The notes under the pieces were generated by a model that saw only the letters and a list, made by a program, of their open reading frames with translations, ran no database searches and was not told the origin of the DNA. Source: Candidatus Zixiibacteriota bacterium (GTDB taxonomy: Bacteria > Zixibacteria > MSB-5A5 > JAABVY01). From it: 5,474 nt of DNA. The stretch covers positions 1 through 5,474 of the forward strand of contig WJIM01000123.1 in the NCBI GenBank assembly GCA_014730285.1. The letters run 5' to 3'. Position 1 is the stretch's first letter, and each line of letters begins with the position of its first letter. Positions 1-5,474 of the stretch are shown piece after piece. Position numbers and translations under genes: made by a program.

Positions 1-449
1 GAATGCCAATTAATCCTATGCAGATAATACTATCGGCGGAAGCGGCCGCGGCGTTCGATGAGCTTACCAGATCGGGACGGGATGATTTGATGGTGCGGCA
101 GATCAAAAATGCCTGGCCCAATGTTTTTCGCGCCAGCCGTTTTATTCCGGCAGTGGAATATATTCAGGCCAATCGCCTAAGGAAGATTGCTATCGATAGT
201 ATGGCCGCGATTATGGAGAATATCGATGTTTATATATCGCCTGCCTTCGAAGGTGATAACCTTCTTTTAACCAACCTGACCGGGCATCCATGTGTGGTGC
301 TTCCCAATGGTTTCGCCGAGGATGGCAACCCGGTCAGCATAACATTTATAGGCGGCTTATATGATGAGGCTACTCTTTTGGCGGTGGCCAGGATGTATCA
401 GGATGCGACGGATTTTCACCTGACGCATCCGCCGCTGTTTGAGAAATGA
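1..449 (+). CDS. Amidase signature family enzyme, C-terminal part (5' end outside window)
   Basis: This is the C-terminal ~148 residues of an amidase-signature (AS) enzyme, a family of Ser-cisSer-Lys hydrolases acting on amide bonds that includes GatA-like proteins. Visible family features, counted from the Met at position 3, are an EAAAAFDEL segment (residues 13-21), the helix AVEYIQANRLR (50-60), the strand DVYISP (75-80), TNLTGHP followed by VVLPNGF (90-104), SITFIGGLYDE (112-122) and YQDATDFH near the end (132-139). The catalytic triad lies in the N-terminal part and cannot be checked. The reading frame is open to the left edge, so the Met at position 3 is probably internal. The stop is TGA at 447-449. 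The last five codons fall inside a 39-bp direct repeat. The substrate is unknown; the ending resembles general amidases more than a certain GatA, so no symbol is given. Family assignment is confident. Confidence 0.9.
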   Translation, partial: MPINPMQIILSAEAAAAFDELTRSGRDDLMVRQIKNAWPNVFRASRFIPAVEYIQANRLRKIAIDSMAAIMENIDVYISPAFEGDNLLLTNLTGHPCVVLPNGFAEDGNPVSITFIGGLYDEATLLAVARMYQDATDFHLTHPPLFEK

Positions 450-469
450 CATAGCAGGATGACCGACTT
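431..469. repeat. 39-bp perfect direct repeat, copy 1
   Basis: This stretch is identical base for base to 4170-4208. It starts GCCGCTGTTTGAG and ends GGATGACCGACTT; the bases on each side (430 against 4169, 470 against 4209) differ. It includes the last five sense codons and stop of the amidase plus 20 bp of downstream sequence. The copies are 3739 bp apart and bracket the minus-strand gene with its terminator and upstream region. It could be a target-site duplication, an attL-like site, a recombination scar or an assembly artefact. Confidence 0.95.
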
Positions 470-532
470 GAACCCATTAATAACACGAAATCAGGACATA
501 TTTGCTTATTAGGATTTTTGTATTAAAAAGAA

Positions 533-577
533 ACCCGCCCGAATTCAAATATTTGCCGTTCGGGCGGGTCTTATTTT
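533..577. terminator. Bidirectional rho-independent terminator
   Basis: An 11-bp perfect stem pairs 533-543 (ACCCGCCCGAA) with 559-569 (TTCGGGCGGGT), closing a 15-base A/T-rich loop. On the plus strand it is followed by CTTATTTT. On the minus strand it is followed by TTCTTTTTAAT (complement of about 522-532). It can therefore end transcription of the amidase from the left and of the large minus-strand gene, whose stop codon lies 14 bp away. The stem is G+C-rich and stands out in A/T-rich surroundings. Confidence 0.88.
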
Positions 578-583
578 AAATTG

Positions 584-3500
584 TTAGTAAGAATCGCAAT
601 CGCAAGGTGTGGTTCCGCCCATGAATATATAGTTTATAAGCCAGACGGCATCGCTGACATTTACAGCCCAGTCGCAATTGACTTCTCCTGAGTAGAATGG
701 ATCAGGGGCATCGCCCCCAATAAAGACATAATTGATAATTGCCACAGCATCGGAAATATTGACCCTTCCATCGTGCTGGGCATCTCCGCAAATGAAGTCA
801 CATTCATATCCAATGCCATCGCCATCATCGTCTCTCTGGTCCGGATTAGGATATTTGCAGTTGTCGTCACAATCAAGCGTTACGCTATCCGGGCACGGAT
901 AGTCGCCCGGTATACCTGAACCATCGCCGTCTTCCTTTACTCCATCGCCATCAATGTCATCATCGCAGGCATCACCATACTCGTCACCATCGTAATTATC
1001 CTGGTCGGGATTTGGTGTAAGCGGACAATTATCATGATCATTTGAGCTGCCATCGCCGTCGATGTCGACATCGCATGAATCACCATAGTCATCACCATCC
1101 ATGTTTTCCTGCCCAGGATTATAATGCAGAGGGCAATTGTCGTCATCATCCAGTATACCATCATTGTCATCGTCATCATCGCAAAGATTACCGACGCTGT
1201 CGTTGTCTGCATTGCCCTGATACGGATTGTAGAGAAAGATGCAGTTATCATCGCAATTTACCGTCATGCTATCCTCGCAGGGATTATATTCCGGCAATCC
1301 ATCGCCGTTCTCATCCACGCCATCATTATCATCATCCGGATCACATGCATCACCCAAATCGTCTTCATCAAAATTGATCTGATCAGGATTATAGACATAG
1401 ATGCAATTATCACAGCTATCGCCAAGGCCGTCATCATCATAATCCTCCTGTTCCGGATTCCCTATAAACGGGCAATTGTCATCACAATCCGCTGTTATGC
1501 TGTCCGGACATGGGTAATCTCCGGCTATACCGGACCCATCGCCATCATCAAGGATTCCATCCTCATCGACATCAATGTCACAAGCATCACCATACCCGTC
1601 ACCATCGAGGTCGGCTTGGTCTGGATTGGCGGAATCGGGACAATTGTCGCATTGATCGCCCCATCCATCACCATCAGTATCGATGTTTGTTGTAGTATAC
1701 AACAGGGGGCAATAATCGATCATATCCGGAAATCCATCTCCGTCATAATCCTCGGTATCCGTGATTTTGGAAACGAATATTGAGCCGCTGTCCTGATATG
1801 GATTCTGCAGTGGCAGGTCGGTACCGTTCAATCTTCCGGTTATATATGCATACCCGGAATCATCGACTGCAATTCCAGTGGCTTCGGTATGCGTATTAAA
1901 TCCATTTGCGCCAAAAAAAGTACTAAAGGCGATATCAGACCCGGTAGGAGCCAGCTTTGCAATAAAGGCATCTTTAAGGCCAGCTTTGCTCTCCTGGTAT
2001 GCATTATATATTGGAAAAGAAGAGCAATATGTAGCGCCGGTTAAATAGGCATAACCGTCGGCATCGACGGCGATGGCATTTCCAAAGTCATCTCTAGATC
2101 CTCCAAGATAAGTGCAATAAATACGGCTGGATTCTCCGCTTTGTGTTAAATCGAATTTCGCTATAAATGGATCTCCTCCAAAAAAACAGGAGTAATTTCC
2201 ATGATCGCCGCCATAAATTTGTTGATATGCCATAGGACTAACCGGGAAACCTTCATTTTCGTCTGATAAAGTGTTGCCGATTATATAAACAAGACCATTG
2301 ACATCTACAGCAATTCCCTGACCGCGCTCGGCGTCAGAACCGCCGAAAAATGAGCTATATTCATTTGTCAAAGTCTCGCCCGTTTCATCGTAAGAAAGCC
2401 AAGTAATAAAAACATCTCCACACCCCCCCTGAAATTCGGTTTGAAAAGCATTAGGCGTGGAAAGATCAGCAGATGGCGTTTTACCTGAATTGCCGGTAAT
2501 GTAGATATTGTTGCCATTAACAGCTACACCATAACCATATTGCCCATATAGAGGAGTGCTGAAGATAAGGGAATTTTCGCCAATCTGCCTCGTATCAATT
2601 TTGCACACAAAAACACTGCCGGAAATATTGGGAAGCTCATTTTTTAGTGGGAAGCCTGATGCTCTACCGGTTATAAAAGCGCATCTGGATTGATCTACGG
2701 CGATGCTATGGGCCTGATCACTGCCACCGCCTCCAAAAAATGTACTGTATTCAAGTACTGTCCCGTATTTATCAAACCTGGTTACGAATGCATCCCTAGA
2801 TCCGCCCCATTCGGTTTGATAGGCTTTGGATTCAGTGATTGGAAATTTGAATCCATCGGAACCATGGGATCCTGTAAATCCGGTTATAAATATTTTGCCA
2901 TCCTGATCGACTGCAATATCATGGCCCTCGTCATCATAACTTCCGCCCAAATAGGTGCTGAATACGAGTGATGCTTCACCTGCGGCATTTGTGTTGATTT
3001 TTGTAATGAAAACATCTTTTTCACCTTTGTTATTGGTTTGATATGCAGCCTTTATTGGGAAGTCTGCTGAGTTGGTATATCCCGTAATTAAAGCAAAGTA
3101 AGAATCGAAGACGTCATCATAATAGACATCTATTGCACTGGAGTACTCATATTCCCCGCTTCCAAACAGGGTGCTGTATAAAAGCACGGGATCTATAATA
3201 ACCTCATGTGCGGGATTGTATTCCGGGCTAAGTTCAAAAGAAATGGTATTGCCTGAATGAATTACATACTCTGACGAAATGTGTTTTTTTCTACCGTTGT
3301 AATTTTGATAGACCACAGGAGCCATATCGCGGAATTCGCCCCAACTTGTGCCGATGATTAAACTCCCATCATCTGCAATCGATAAAGACTGAATTCCTTT
3401 ATATCGGATTTGAATTTGCCGGTAATCTGCGCCGGGGGATACGATAAAATCATACTCCATATGTGCGCCTCTTCCATAATATTGAAGATCAATTCCCGGA

Positions 3501-3979
3501 TAAACCTTCTCCATTATAATTTCTTTATAATTTGAGACTCCTGTCCGCCATTTTGACGGATTCTCACCTTTAAAGTAATTACATTTGTAATCCATTAACG
3601 ACTGTCCGTAGATCATCGGCGCGGGATTGCTGCCAATCAGTTCGGATTTGACCATGATAATTTCGGTAGAATTAGACTCCGGCTGTTGATGAATGTTCTG
3701 ACCTTGCAGATGATAATCTGAATCATTGGCGGTAATTTGGCGCGAAAACTGGTAGTAAACTCCGCTTGCCGTAAACCATAAAGTTGCGTTACTGGCTGCA
3801 GAGCGAAAGAAGATGCTGTCAGGCCACTGCCCCTGGTTTTCAGTAAATGCCAATGGCATAGGGTTGAAGTTTTGGATTTTATAATCCCGGTGGTGCTCGG
3901 ATGCCACACCAAATGGCGGGCTGGCAAGAGATAGAAAAACATACAGTAACAGGACAACTGATAAGATTTGCCTGTTCAT
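584..3979 (-). CDS. Secreted SBBP / thrombospondin type 3 / dockerin-like repeat protein
   Basis: This is a 1131-residue exported protein, probably extracellular or surface-associated; no enzyme domain is recognised. Residues 1-27 are a signal peptide: a basic MNRQ start, a hydrophobic ILSVVLLLYVFLSLA core and a likely cut near VAS-EHH. Residues ~43-265 resemble the DUF7948 region that precedes SBBP repeats (AFTENQGQWPD, then VYPGIDLQYYG and MEYDFIVSPGAD). Residues ~269-740 hold seven SBBP-type repeats of the form STxxGGxxxDxxxxIAVDxxGxxYITG, enough for one seven-bladed propeller. Residues 743-1062 are Asp-rich thrombospondin type 3 calcium-binding repeats with many paired cysteines. Residues 1064-1122 form two dockerin-like repeats. 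There is no LPXTG motif or obvious T9SS C-terminal domain. The start at 3977-3979 is fixed by a perfect ribosome-binding site and by the signal peptide. The gene faces both neighbours in antisense, carries its own terminator, and is poorer in G+C than they are. The role is unknown; adhesion, matrix or carbohydrate-associated structure is only inference. Confidence 0.92.
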   Translation of the reverse strand: MNRQILSVVLLLYVFLSLASPPFGVASEHHRDYKIQNFNPMPLAFTENQGQWPDSIFFRSAASNATLWFTASGVYYQFSRQITANDSDYHLQGQNIHQQPESNSTEIIMVKSELIGSNPAPMIYGQSLMDYKCNYFKGENPSKWRTGVSNYKEIIMEKVYPGIDLQYYGRGAHMEYDFIVSPGADYRQIQIRYKGIQSLSIADDGSLIIGTSWGEFRDMAPVVYQNYNGRKKHISSEYVIHSGNTISFELSPEYNPAHEVIIDPVLLYSTLFGSGEYEYSSAIDVYYDDVFDSYFALITGYTNSADFPIKAAYQTNNKGEKDVFITKINTNAAGEASLVFSTYLGGSYDDEGHDIAVDQDGKIFITGFTGSHGSDGFKFPITESKAYQTEWGGSRDAFVTRFDKYGTVLEYSTFFGGGGSDQAHSIAVDQSRCAFITGRASGFPLKNELPNISGSVFVCKIDTRQIGENSLIFSTPLYGQYGYGVAVNGNNIYITGNSGKTPSADLSTPNAFQTEFQGGCGDVFITWLSYDETGETLTNEYSSFFGGSDAERGQGIAVDVNGLVYIIGNTLSDENEGFPVSPMAYQQIYGGDHGNYSCFFGGDPFIAKFDLTQSGESSRIYCTYLGGSRDDFGNAIAVDADGYAYLTGATYCSSFPIYNAYQESKAGLKDAFIAKLAPTGSDIAFSTFFGANGFNTHTEATGIAVDDSGYAYITGRLNGTDLPLQNPYQDSGSIFVSKITDTEDYDGDGFPDMIDYCPLLYTTTNIDTDGDGWGDQCDNCPDSANPDQADLDGDGYGDACDIDVDEDGILDDGDGSGIAGDYPCPDSITADCDDNCPFIGNPEQEDYDDDGLGDSCDNCIYVYNPDQINFDEDDLGDACDPDDDNDGVDENGDGLPEYNPCEDSMTVNCDDNCIFLYNPYQGNADNDSVGNLCDDDDDNDGILDDDDNCPLHYNPGQENMDGDDYGDSCDVDIDGDGSSNDHDNCPLTPNPDQDNYDGDEYGDACDDDIDGDGVKEDGDGSGIPGDYPCPDSVTLDCDDNCKYPNPDQRDDDGDGIGYECDFICGDAQHDGRVNISDAVAIINYVFIGGDAPDPFYSGEVNCDWAVNVSDAVWLINYIFMGGTTPCDCDSY
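602..790 (-). other. Dockerin-like C-terminal domain (two repeats)
   Basis: Residues 1064-1126 contain two copies of a dockerin type I-like unit. Repeat 1 reads GDAQHDGRVNISDAV then IINYVFIGG; repeat 2 reads VNCDWAVNVSDAV then LINYIFMGG. Calcium-ligand positions are mostly kept (D1066, D1070, N1074 and D1077; N1101, D1103, N1107 and D1110). Two departures are seen: Gln at the usual Asn (Q1068), and Trp at the conserved Gly (W1104), one base away from a Gly codon. In cellulosomes such domains bind cohesins. In uncultured FCB-type bacteria the same motif closes many unrelated secreted proteins and its partner is not known. No cohesin gene is in the window. Confidence 0.8.
857..964 (-). repeat. 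Long insert unit within the type 3 array, copy C
   Basis: Residues 1006-1041 form a 36-residue unit built on DGDG, then SGIPGDYPCPDS, then DCDDNC. It matches the unit at 1472-1579 nearly residue for residue (SGIAGDYPCPDS there) and a more diverged one at 1241-1342. The DNA is clearly related between copies but not identical, so the duplication is old or the unit is conserved by selection. Confidence 0.8.
1241..1342 (-). repeat. Long insert unit within the type 3 array, copy B (diverged)
   Basis: Residues 880-913 form a 34-residue version of the unit. NGDGLPEYNPCEDS replaces DGDGSGIxGDYPCPDS, again ending in NCDDNC. It is two residues shorter than copies A and C and is the most diverged of the three. 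Confidence 0.72.
1472..1579 (-). repeat. Long insert unit within the type 3 array, copy A
   Basis: Residues 801-836 are the 36-residue partner of copy C, with SGIAGDYPCPDS in the middle and DCDDNC at the end. The Cys-Pro pair and the CDDNC cysteines are retained in the same places as in copy C. Confidence 0.8.
1760..3175 (-). repeat. Seven SBBP beta-propeller repeats
   Basis: Residues ~269-740 contain seven units with the core STxxGG...IAVD..G..YITG. Their cores begin near residues 269, 341, 412, 474, 542, 622 and 686, giving steps of about 62-80 residues. Between cores each unit carries a FP...AYQ segment and a DAFIxK segment (for example AYQTEWGGSRDAFVTR), as in SBBP (seven-bladed beta-propeller) proteins. 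Unit 1 (GSGEYEYSSAIDVYYDD) and unit 4 (TPLYGQYGYGVAVNGN) are the most degenerate. Seven units match one closed propeller, which is an inference from the count. Confidence 0.82.
3899..3979 (-). other. Sec-type signal peptide of the large secreted protein
   Basis: Residues 1-27 show a short basic N-region (MNRQ), a hydrophobic core of about 15 residues (ILSVVLLLYVFLSLA) and a small-residue cleavage region ending VAS before EHHRD. There is no lipobox cysteine, so a lipoprotein is unlikely. The exact cut site is approximate. Confidence 0.85.
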
Positions 3980-3985
3980 CGCTTT

Positions 3986-3993
3986 CCTCCTTT
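3986..3993 (-). promoter_or_regulatory. Shine-Dalgarno site of the large secreted protein
   Basis: Read on the minus strand this is AAAGGAGG, followed by six bases (AAAGCG) and then ATG. It is a near-perfect anti-16S match at good spacing. It fixes the start at 3977-3979 and implies efficient translation. Confidence 0.9.
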
Positions 3994-4047
3994 GAATAGC
4001 TTTTGCTGTAGCACATTAGATAAATGGGGCTATGGGTACACATTGCA

Positions 4048-4076
4048 TACATAATACTTTTCCAGCCCAATTGCAA
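4048..4076 (-). promoter_or_regulatory. Possible promoter of the secreted-protein gene
   Basis: On the minus strand, TTGCAA (4071-4076) is followed after 17 bases by TATGTA (4048-4053). An overlapping TATTAT (4051-4056) matches -10 better but leaves only 14 bases. Transcription would begin near 4040, giving a leader of about 60 bases. The match is weak and other placements are possible. Confidence 0.25.
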
Positions 4077-4169
4077 GTAAGAATTCTGTTTGTACATAAA
4101 AATATTATTGGCATTTAAATCTCGAATCGCTCTCGGATATGAAAAATCCAATTATTATTACCAATGTTG

Positions 4170-4208
4170 GCCGCTGTTTGAGAAATGACATAGCAGGATG
4201 ACCGACTT
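4170..4208. repeat. 39-bp perfect direct repeat, copy 2
   Basis: This is identical to 431-469, where the same bases encode the end of the amidase. Here there is no amidase coding sequence upstream: the bases before it (ATTATTACCAATGTTG) show no resemblance to the amidase 3' region. It lies 84 bp upstream of the kinase start, so it forms the right edge of the bracketed block. Confidence 0.95.
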
Positions 4209-4265
4209 TACCGAATTTATGTTATTCCGATTTTAAGCTTCGGAACTATGGGATTGTTTGAAGGT

Positions 4266-4274
4266 TGCTATAGT
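4266..4274 (+). promoter_or_regulatory. Possible extended -10 promoter for the kinase gene
   Basis: TGCTATAGT fits the extended -10 form TGnTATAAT with one mismatch in the hexamer. No good -35 element is seen at the usual distance, which extended -10 promoters can lack. A start near 4281 would leave a leader of only about 12 bases. No strong Shine-Dalgarno site precedes the ATG (only GGAT at 4282-4285), consistent with a short or weakly translated leader. Confidence 0.3.
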
Positions 4275-4292
4275 TAAATCCGGATAAATGCT

Positions 4293-5474
4293 ATGAACAA
4301 AGATAATTCAAACAAACAGGCTATTGATATACCCGAGGGTTCGGGAGTTGACCAGTACCGAATCGTTGAAAAAATCGGGGAGGGGGGCATGGGCTCTGTT
4401 TATAAGGCGGAAGATACAGTCCTCAAACGCCCGGTTGCGCTTAAGTTCCTATCGCCTGCTTACAACCGCGACAGGGAATACCGTGAACGCTTTTTGCGCG
4501 AAGCCCGAGCTGCGGCACGGCTTTCCCATCCCAACATCGTAAGTGTTCACGGGGTTGGCGAATATAATGATCTGCCGTATTGCGTTATGGCATTTATTGA
4601 GGGCAAAACACTCATCCGTCAAGGAGAAGGCGTCCTGCCGATCGGGAAAATACTCGATTACGGTATTCAGATTGCCGATGGTATTGCGGCCGCACATGAG
4701 AAGGGCATAACACATCGCGATCTTAAGCCCGCCAATATTCTGATAGACCGCAATGATACGATAAATATTGTCGATTTTGGTCTGGCAGTATTTACCCAGC
4801 CGGAAGACCAGGATGACACGGAATCCACGTTAACCAGATTGACCGCGGATTCTGCTTTTGCCGGTACCGTTGGCTATATGGCCCCCGAGCAGCTTCAGGG
4901 TGGGGAAAGCGGAGCGCAGGTGGACATCTTTGCAATGGGTGTCGTTCTGTATGAGCTAACCTGCGGCGCTCATCCCTTTGCAGGATCAAGCCCGGCCGAA
5001 ACGGCGGCACGTATCTTGCGGGATGAACCGGTTTCCATTACGGAACATCGACCCGATGCGCCTTATGAGCTGATGCGGATTGTCGGGCGCTGCCTGAAGA
5101 AAGACAAGTCGCGGCGTTTCCAAACCGCCAGGGATATTCGCAATGAATTGCTTGACCTGAAAGAGTCGGCCTTAATTGGTTCAGTAGATGACAGTACGGG
5201 AAGCAAAAGCGGCGAAAATGAGAGGGTACCTGAGGAAAAGAAATTCGTGTTGACCGCCGAGATTGTTCGCAAGCTAAAGACCAAATCTCCCCGGATGGTG
5301 GGCGACCGGATGCTTTATCTCGATAATGAAGTCAGTTCCGATATACTTGTCGTATATCTTCATCCCTGGGGCGGGAGTCATCGGCATACCGCAGAGTTTC
5401 TGGCGGGACTTCCATATCGCAGCATAGCTCCCACACTGTATGGATTCGATAACAGTTCGCCGAATCGTCTGCCC
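4293..5474 (+). CDS. Hanks-type Ser/Thr protein kinase with C-terminal alpha/beta-hydrolase-like domain (3' end outside window)
   Basis: 394 residues are visible and the frame is open to the right edge. Residues ~22-289 are a complete eukaryotic-type kinase domain: glycine loop GEGGMGSVYKA (29-39), ATP-anchoring K51 in VALK, helix-C E70, catalytic HRDLKPAN (141-148), DFG (161-163), GTVGYMAPE (191-199), D211 and R275. It is an RD kinase and should be active. Residues ~290-317 are a polar acidic linker. From ~318 the sequence resembles the start of an alpha/beta-hydrolase: a strand DILVVYLHPWGGS (350-362) with an oxyanion-type HPWGG, a helix, then YRSIAPTLYGFDNSSP (375-390), which corresponds to the usual YRVIAPDLPGFGxS pattern. 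The hydrolase nucleophile would lie outside the window. No membrane segment is seen so far, so it is probably cytoplasmic. The start is well bounded: an in-frame TAA lies at 4275-4277 and the next in-frame Met is inside the glycine loop. The kinase call is very secure; the hydrolase fusion is likely but partial. Confidence 0.95.
   Translation, partial: MNKDNSNKQAIDIPEGSGVDQYRIVEKIGEGGMGSVYKAEDTVLKRPVALKFLSPAYNRDREYRERFLREARAAARLSHPNIVSVHGVGEYNDLPYCVMAFIEGKTLIRQGEGVLPIGKILDYGIQIADGIAAAHEKGITHRDLKPANILIDRNDTINIVDFGLAVFTQPEDQDDTESTLTRLTADSAFAGTVGYMAPEQLQGGESGAQVDIFAMGVVLYELTCGAHPFAGSSPAETAARILRDEPVSITEHRPDAPYELMRIVGRCLKKDKSRRFQTARDIRNELLDLKESALIGSVDDSTGSKSGENERVPEEKKFVLTAEIVRKLKTKSPRMVGDRMLYLDNEVSSDILVVYLHPWGGSHRHTAEFLAGLPYRSIAPTLYGFDNSSPNRLP

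Larger units (their letters stand above)
794..1753 (-). repeat. Thrombospondin type 3 calcium-binding repeat array
   Basis: Residues 743-1062 of the large protein contain seven clear units of the form NPxQxxxDxDxxGDxCD (starting at residues 785, 841, 864, 918, 954, 990 and 1045), plus a degenerate first unit ending GDQCD (778). Unit spacing is irregular because three units are followed by a longer insert (see the separate entries). In this family Asp side chains bind Ca2+ and cysteines pair to make a stiff wire-like stalk. At DNA level the array gives long runs of ATC/GTC/CATCG triplets on the plus strand, which create spurious open frames there. Confidence 0.88.
3980..4292. other. Divergent intergenic region
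   Basis: These 313 bp separate the start codons of the minus-strand secreted-protein gene and the plus-strand kinase gene. They hold the Shine-Dalgarno site of the former, candidate promoters for each direction, repeat copy 2, and a small 6-bp hairpin (TTCCGA 4225-4230 with TCGGAA 4240-4245) without a T run. The stretch 4077-4169 is A/T-rich and I see no gene in it. The open frames crossing this area have no supporting features. Confidence 0.7.

Noticed and set aside
1042..1783. Plus-strand open frames (including a 219-codon one) opposite the type 3 repeats
   Set aside because: They are mirror frames of Asp/Gly codons on the minus strand: products are runs of Ile/Val or of His/Arg with no domain, start site or independent composition.
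3879..4151. Minus-strand 90-codon frame upstream of and overlapping the large gene
   Set aside because: It overlaps the signal-peptide region in another frame, has no ribosome site, and its product has no recognisable feature.
470..4169. Terminal inverted repeats at the ends of the bracketed block
   Set aside because: CATTAATAA near the left end and the complement of the right end (CATTGGTAATAA) look alike, but the match needs a gap and is within A/T-rich sequence; it is not convincing as transposon ends.
4225..4245. Hairpin TTCCGA / TCGGAA upstream of the kinase as a terminator
   Set aside because: The stem is only 6 bp and no T run follows on either strand; such hairpins are expected by chance.
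4324..5284. Other small frames on both strands inside the kinase gene
   Set aside because: They are shadows of the kinase reading frame, which carries every catalytic motif of the family and is uninterrupted.

Overview
The window holds three genes: the 3' end of an amidase (+), a large secreted repeat protein (-), and the 5' part of a Hanks-type Ser/Thr kinase (+) that runs off the right edge. The organism is most likely an uncultured bacterium of the FCB group. Candidate phylum Zixibacteria is my first guess, because the large protein combines an N-terminal DUF7948-like region, SBBP propeller repeats, long Asp-rich thrombospondin type 3 repeats and a C-terminal dockerin-like pair with the phrase VNxSDAVxxINYxFxGG. 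This assignment rests on protein style only; no phylogenetic marker is present.

Layout. Positions 1-449 are the C-terminal ~148 residues of an amidase-signature enzyme whose catalytic part lies off the left edge. Positions 450-583 are a short gap with a strong hairpin that can terminate transcription from both sides. Positions 584-3979 encode, on the minus strand, a 1131-residue exported protein with a perfect Shine-Dalgarno site. Positions 3980-4292 are a divergent intergenic region carrying that ribosome site, possible promoters for both directions and the second copy of a repeat. Positions 4293-5474 encode a complete kinase catalytic domain, a short acidic linker and the start of what looks like an alpha/beta-hydrolase domain.

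The most notable structural point is a perfect 39-bp direct repeat (431-469 and 4170-4208) that exactly brackets the minus-strand gene with its promoter region and terminator. Copy 1 contains the amidase's last five sense codons and stop; copy 2 sits just upstream of the kinase. Removing one repeat copy and everything between would leave the amidase and kinase in the same orientation, 104 bp apart. The intervening block is visibly poorer in G+C than the flanking genes. This suggests that a self-contained transcription unit was inserted between two formerly adjacent genes, or that an assembly join occurred at the repeat. No transposase, integrase, tRNA, rRNA or CRISPR array is visible.

No firm functional link between the three genes can be drawn. 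The secreted protein is probably a calcium-stabilised extracellular or surface protein. The kinase is probably a cytoplasmic signalling enzyme with a fused hydrolase-like output or sensor module.
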